Below, in pieces: positions 5,269 through 6,106 of a stretch of DNA of 6,106 nucleotides (its first letter is position 1; each line of letters begins with the position of its first letter). The translations under genes were made by a program, and so were the position numbers. Source of the DNA: Rhizobacter sp. (GTDB lineage Bacteria; Pseudomonadota; Gammaproteobacteria; Burkholderiales; Burkholderiaceae_C); the NCBI GenBank assembly GCA_025359585.1, contig JANYFX010000421.1, positions 1 through 6,106 on the forward strand, in the 5' to 3' direction. The notes under the pieces were generated by a model that saw nothing but the letters and a program-made list of their open reading frames with translations, made no database searches and had not been told where the DNA came from.

Positions 5269-6054
5269 TCAAGGGACAGGCCGGCGGCGAAAAACCAGCC
5301 GATCCGGTTCGGACGCAGCGGCATCGAAGCCGTAACCTTCGGCGTCGAAACGTTTCAGTCCGGCCGGGGTGGTGACGCGCTTTTTGATCGCATGGCGCGC
5401 CATCAGGCCACGCGCGCGCTTGGCAAAGAAGCTGATGACCTTGTAGCGGCCGCCCTTCCAGTCTTCGAACACACATTCGACGACACGCGGCCGCAATACC
5501 TTGCGGTCGGCGGCACGAAAATATTCCTGTGATGCGAGGTTCACGATCACCTGCGAGGCGTGGGCCGCGGCGCGGGCATTCAGGTGTTCGGCGAGGGTGT
5601 CGCCCCAGTACGCATAAAGATCCTTGCCCTGCGCGTTTGCCAGCCGCGTGCCCATTTCCAGGCGGTAGGGTTGCAGACGATCGAGCGGGCGCAAGACGCC
5701 GTACAAGCCACTCAGGATCGCGACGTGCTCCTGAGCCCAGCGCAGATCGGCGGGGCTCAGCGTCGGGGCTTGAAGGCCGCCGTAAACGTCGCCGTCGAAC
5801 GCCAGCGCAGCAGGTTTGCTGTTGCGCAACGTGGCCCGACTCGACCATGCCTTGTAGCGGGCCACGTTCAGTTCGGCCAGAGCCGGCGACAGATTCATCA
5901 GCTCGGCGATCTGCGCCGGTGTATGACTGCGCAACACGCTGATCAGCTCGGCCGAGCGGGGCATGAAGGGCGGCGTGGTGGCGGCCGCGAGCGCATGTTG
6001 CGGGGCCGGGGTCAGGTAGTCGAGCGACTTGGCGGGTGAGAGCAGATACAGCAT
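5269..6054 (-). CDS. yaaA: Peroxide stress protein YaaA (UPF0246/DUF328)
   Basis: The protein is 261 residues, the usual family length. Family signatures are seen in order: the N-terminal MLYLLSPAKSLDY, ARYKAW (65-70), AFDGDVYGGL (85-94), ILSGLYGVLRPLD (113-125) followed by PYRLEMGT (129-136), YAYWGD (147-152), NLASQEYF (172-179) and ISFFAKRARGLMARHAI (207-223). In E. coli, YaaA lowers damage from hydrogen peroxide by limiting intracellular free iron, is controlled by OxyR, and acts in the cytoplasm; family members have also been linked to DNA binding. The ATG at 6052-6054 gives the conserved N-terminus. There is no clear Shine-Dalgarno sequence, and a palindrome containing a -10-like GATAAT lies just upstream. 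It appears to be the first gene of a pair with the iron-dependent oxygenase downstream, though an upstream partner outside the window cannot be excluded. Confidence 0.96.
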   Translation of the reverse strand: MLYLLSPAKSLDYLTPAPQHALAAATTPPFMPRSAELISVLRSHTPAQIAELMNLSPALAELNVARYKAWSSRATLRNSKPAALAFDGDVYGGLQAPTLSPADLRWAQEHVAILSGLYGVLRPLDRLQPYRLEMGTRLANAQGKDLYAYWGDTLAEHLNARAAAHASQVIVNLASQEYFRAADRKVLRPRVVECVFEDWKGGRYKVISFFAKRARGLMARHAIKKRVTTPAGLKRFDAEGYGFDAAASEPDRLVFRRRPVP

Positions 6055-6057
6055 GGC

Positions 6058-6070
6058 CGCGATTATCGCG
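6058..6070. promoter_or_regulatory. Palindrome CGCGAT-T-ATCGCG immediately upstream of yaaA
   Basis: A perfect 6-1-6 inverted repeat ends three bases before the yaaA start codon. On the minus strand it contains GATAAT (6062-6067), five of six to the -10 consensus. If used, transcription would start at or within a base or two of the ATG, giving a leaderless message. No good -35 lies at the right distance, so it could instead be a repressor or activator site, or chance. The palindrome is seen directly; its role is uncertain. Confidence 0.3.
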
Positions 6071-6106
6071 AGCCCTGCCCGCCCACCGTTGCGCGCGGCT
6101 TATTTC

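Noticed and set aside
4470..5375. Plus-strand open frame of 301 codons opposite the oxygenase
   Set aside because: It is antisense to a protein with all iron- and 2-oxoglutarate-binding residues present; no motifs of its own.

Overview
The window is GC-rich, densely coding DNA from a bacterial chromosome. The gene content and protein style (glutathione-dependent formaldehyde detoxification pair, VF530/DUF2132 domain, YaaA, a bacterial prolyl-4-hydroxylase-like protein with a helical N-terminal extension, and a small Ala/Lys-rich exported protein) suggest a betaproteobacterium, most likely Burkholderiales. That placement is inferred from recalled protein families, not from any search.

Layout. 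The plus-strand half (1-3910) begins with the 3' end of the glutathione-dependent formaldehyde dehydrogenase gene (frmA/adhC). One base later comes fghA, S-formylglutathione hydrolase. Together they oxidise the spontaneous glutathione-formaldehyde adduct to formate and free glutathione. A perfect 14-bp inverted repeat straddles the fghA stop. Next is an unusual reading frame (1134-3325) that joins an N-terminal VF530 domain to an S9-family (prolyl oligopeptidase-like) serine peptidase. This frame is broken near position 2099 by what looks like the loss of one base, so the beta-propeller start and the catalytic domain lie in different frames. An unrecognised 161-residue protein (3425-3910) completes this side.

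The two halves converge on 3911-4059, which holds a bidirectional intrinsic terminator and a partial duplication of its upstream arm. The minus-strand half (read from 6106 down to 4060) contains yaaA (peroxide stress), then 19 bases later a 2-oxoglutarate/Fe(II) prolyl-4-hydroxylase-like oxygenase, probably in one operon. After these comes a separately promoted small gene for a 73-residue secreted Ala/Lys-rich protein, reminiscent of acid-shock-type repeat proteins.

Most of the window is ordinary housekeeping and stress-response DNA, and I see no mobile element, CRISPR array, RNA gene or clear novel multi-gene system. The items most worth a second look are the VF530-peptidase in-frame fusion, its frameshift, the large hairpin at the fghA stop, and the duplicated terminator arm.
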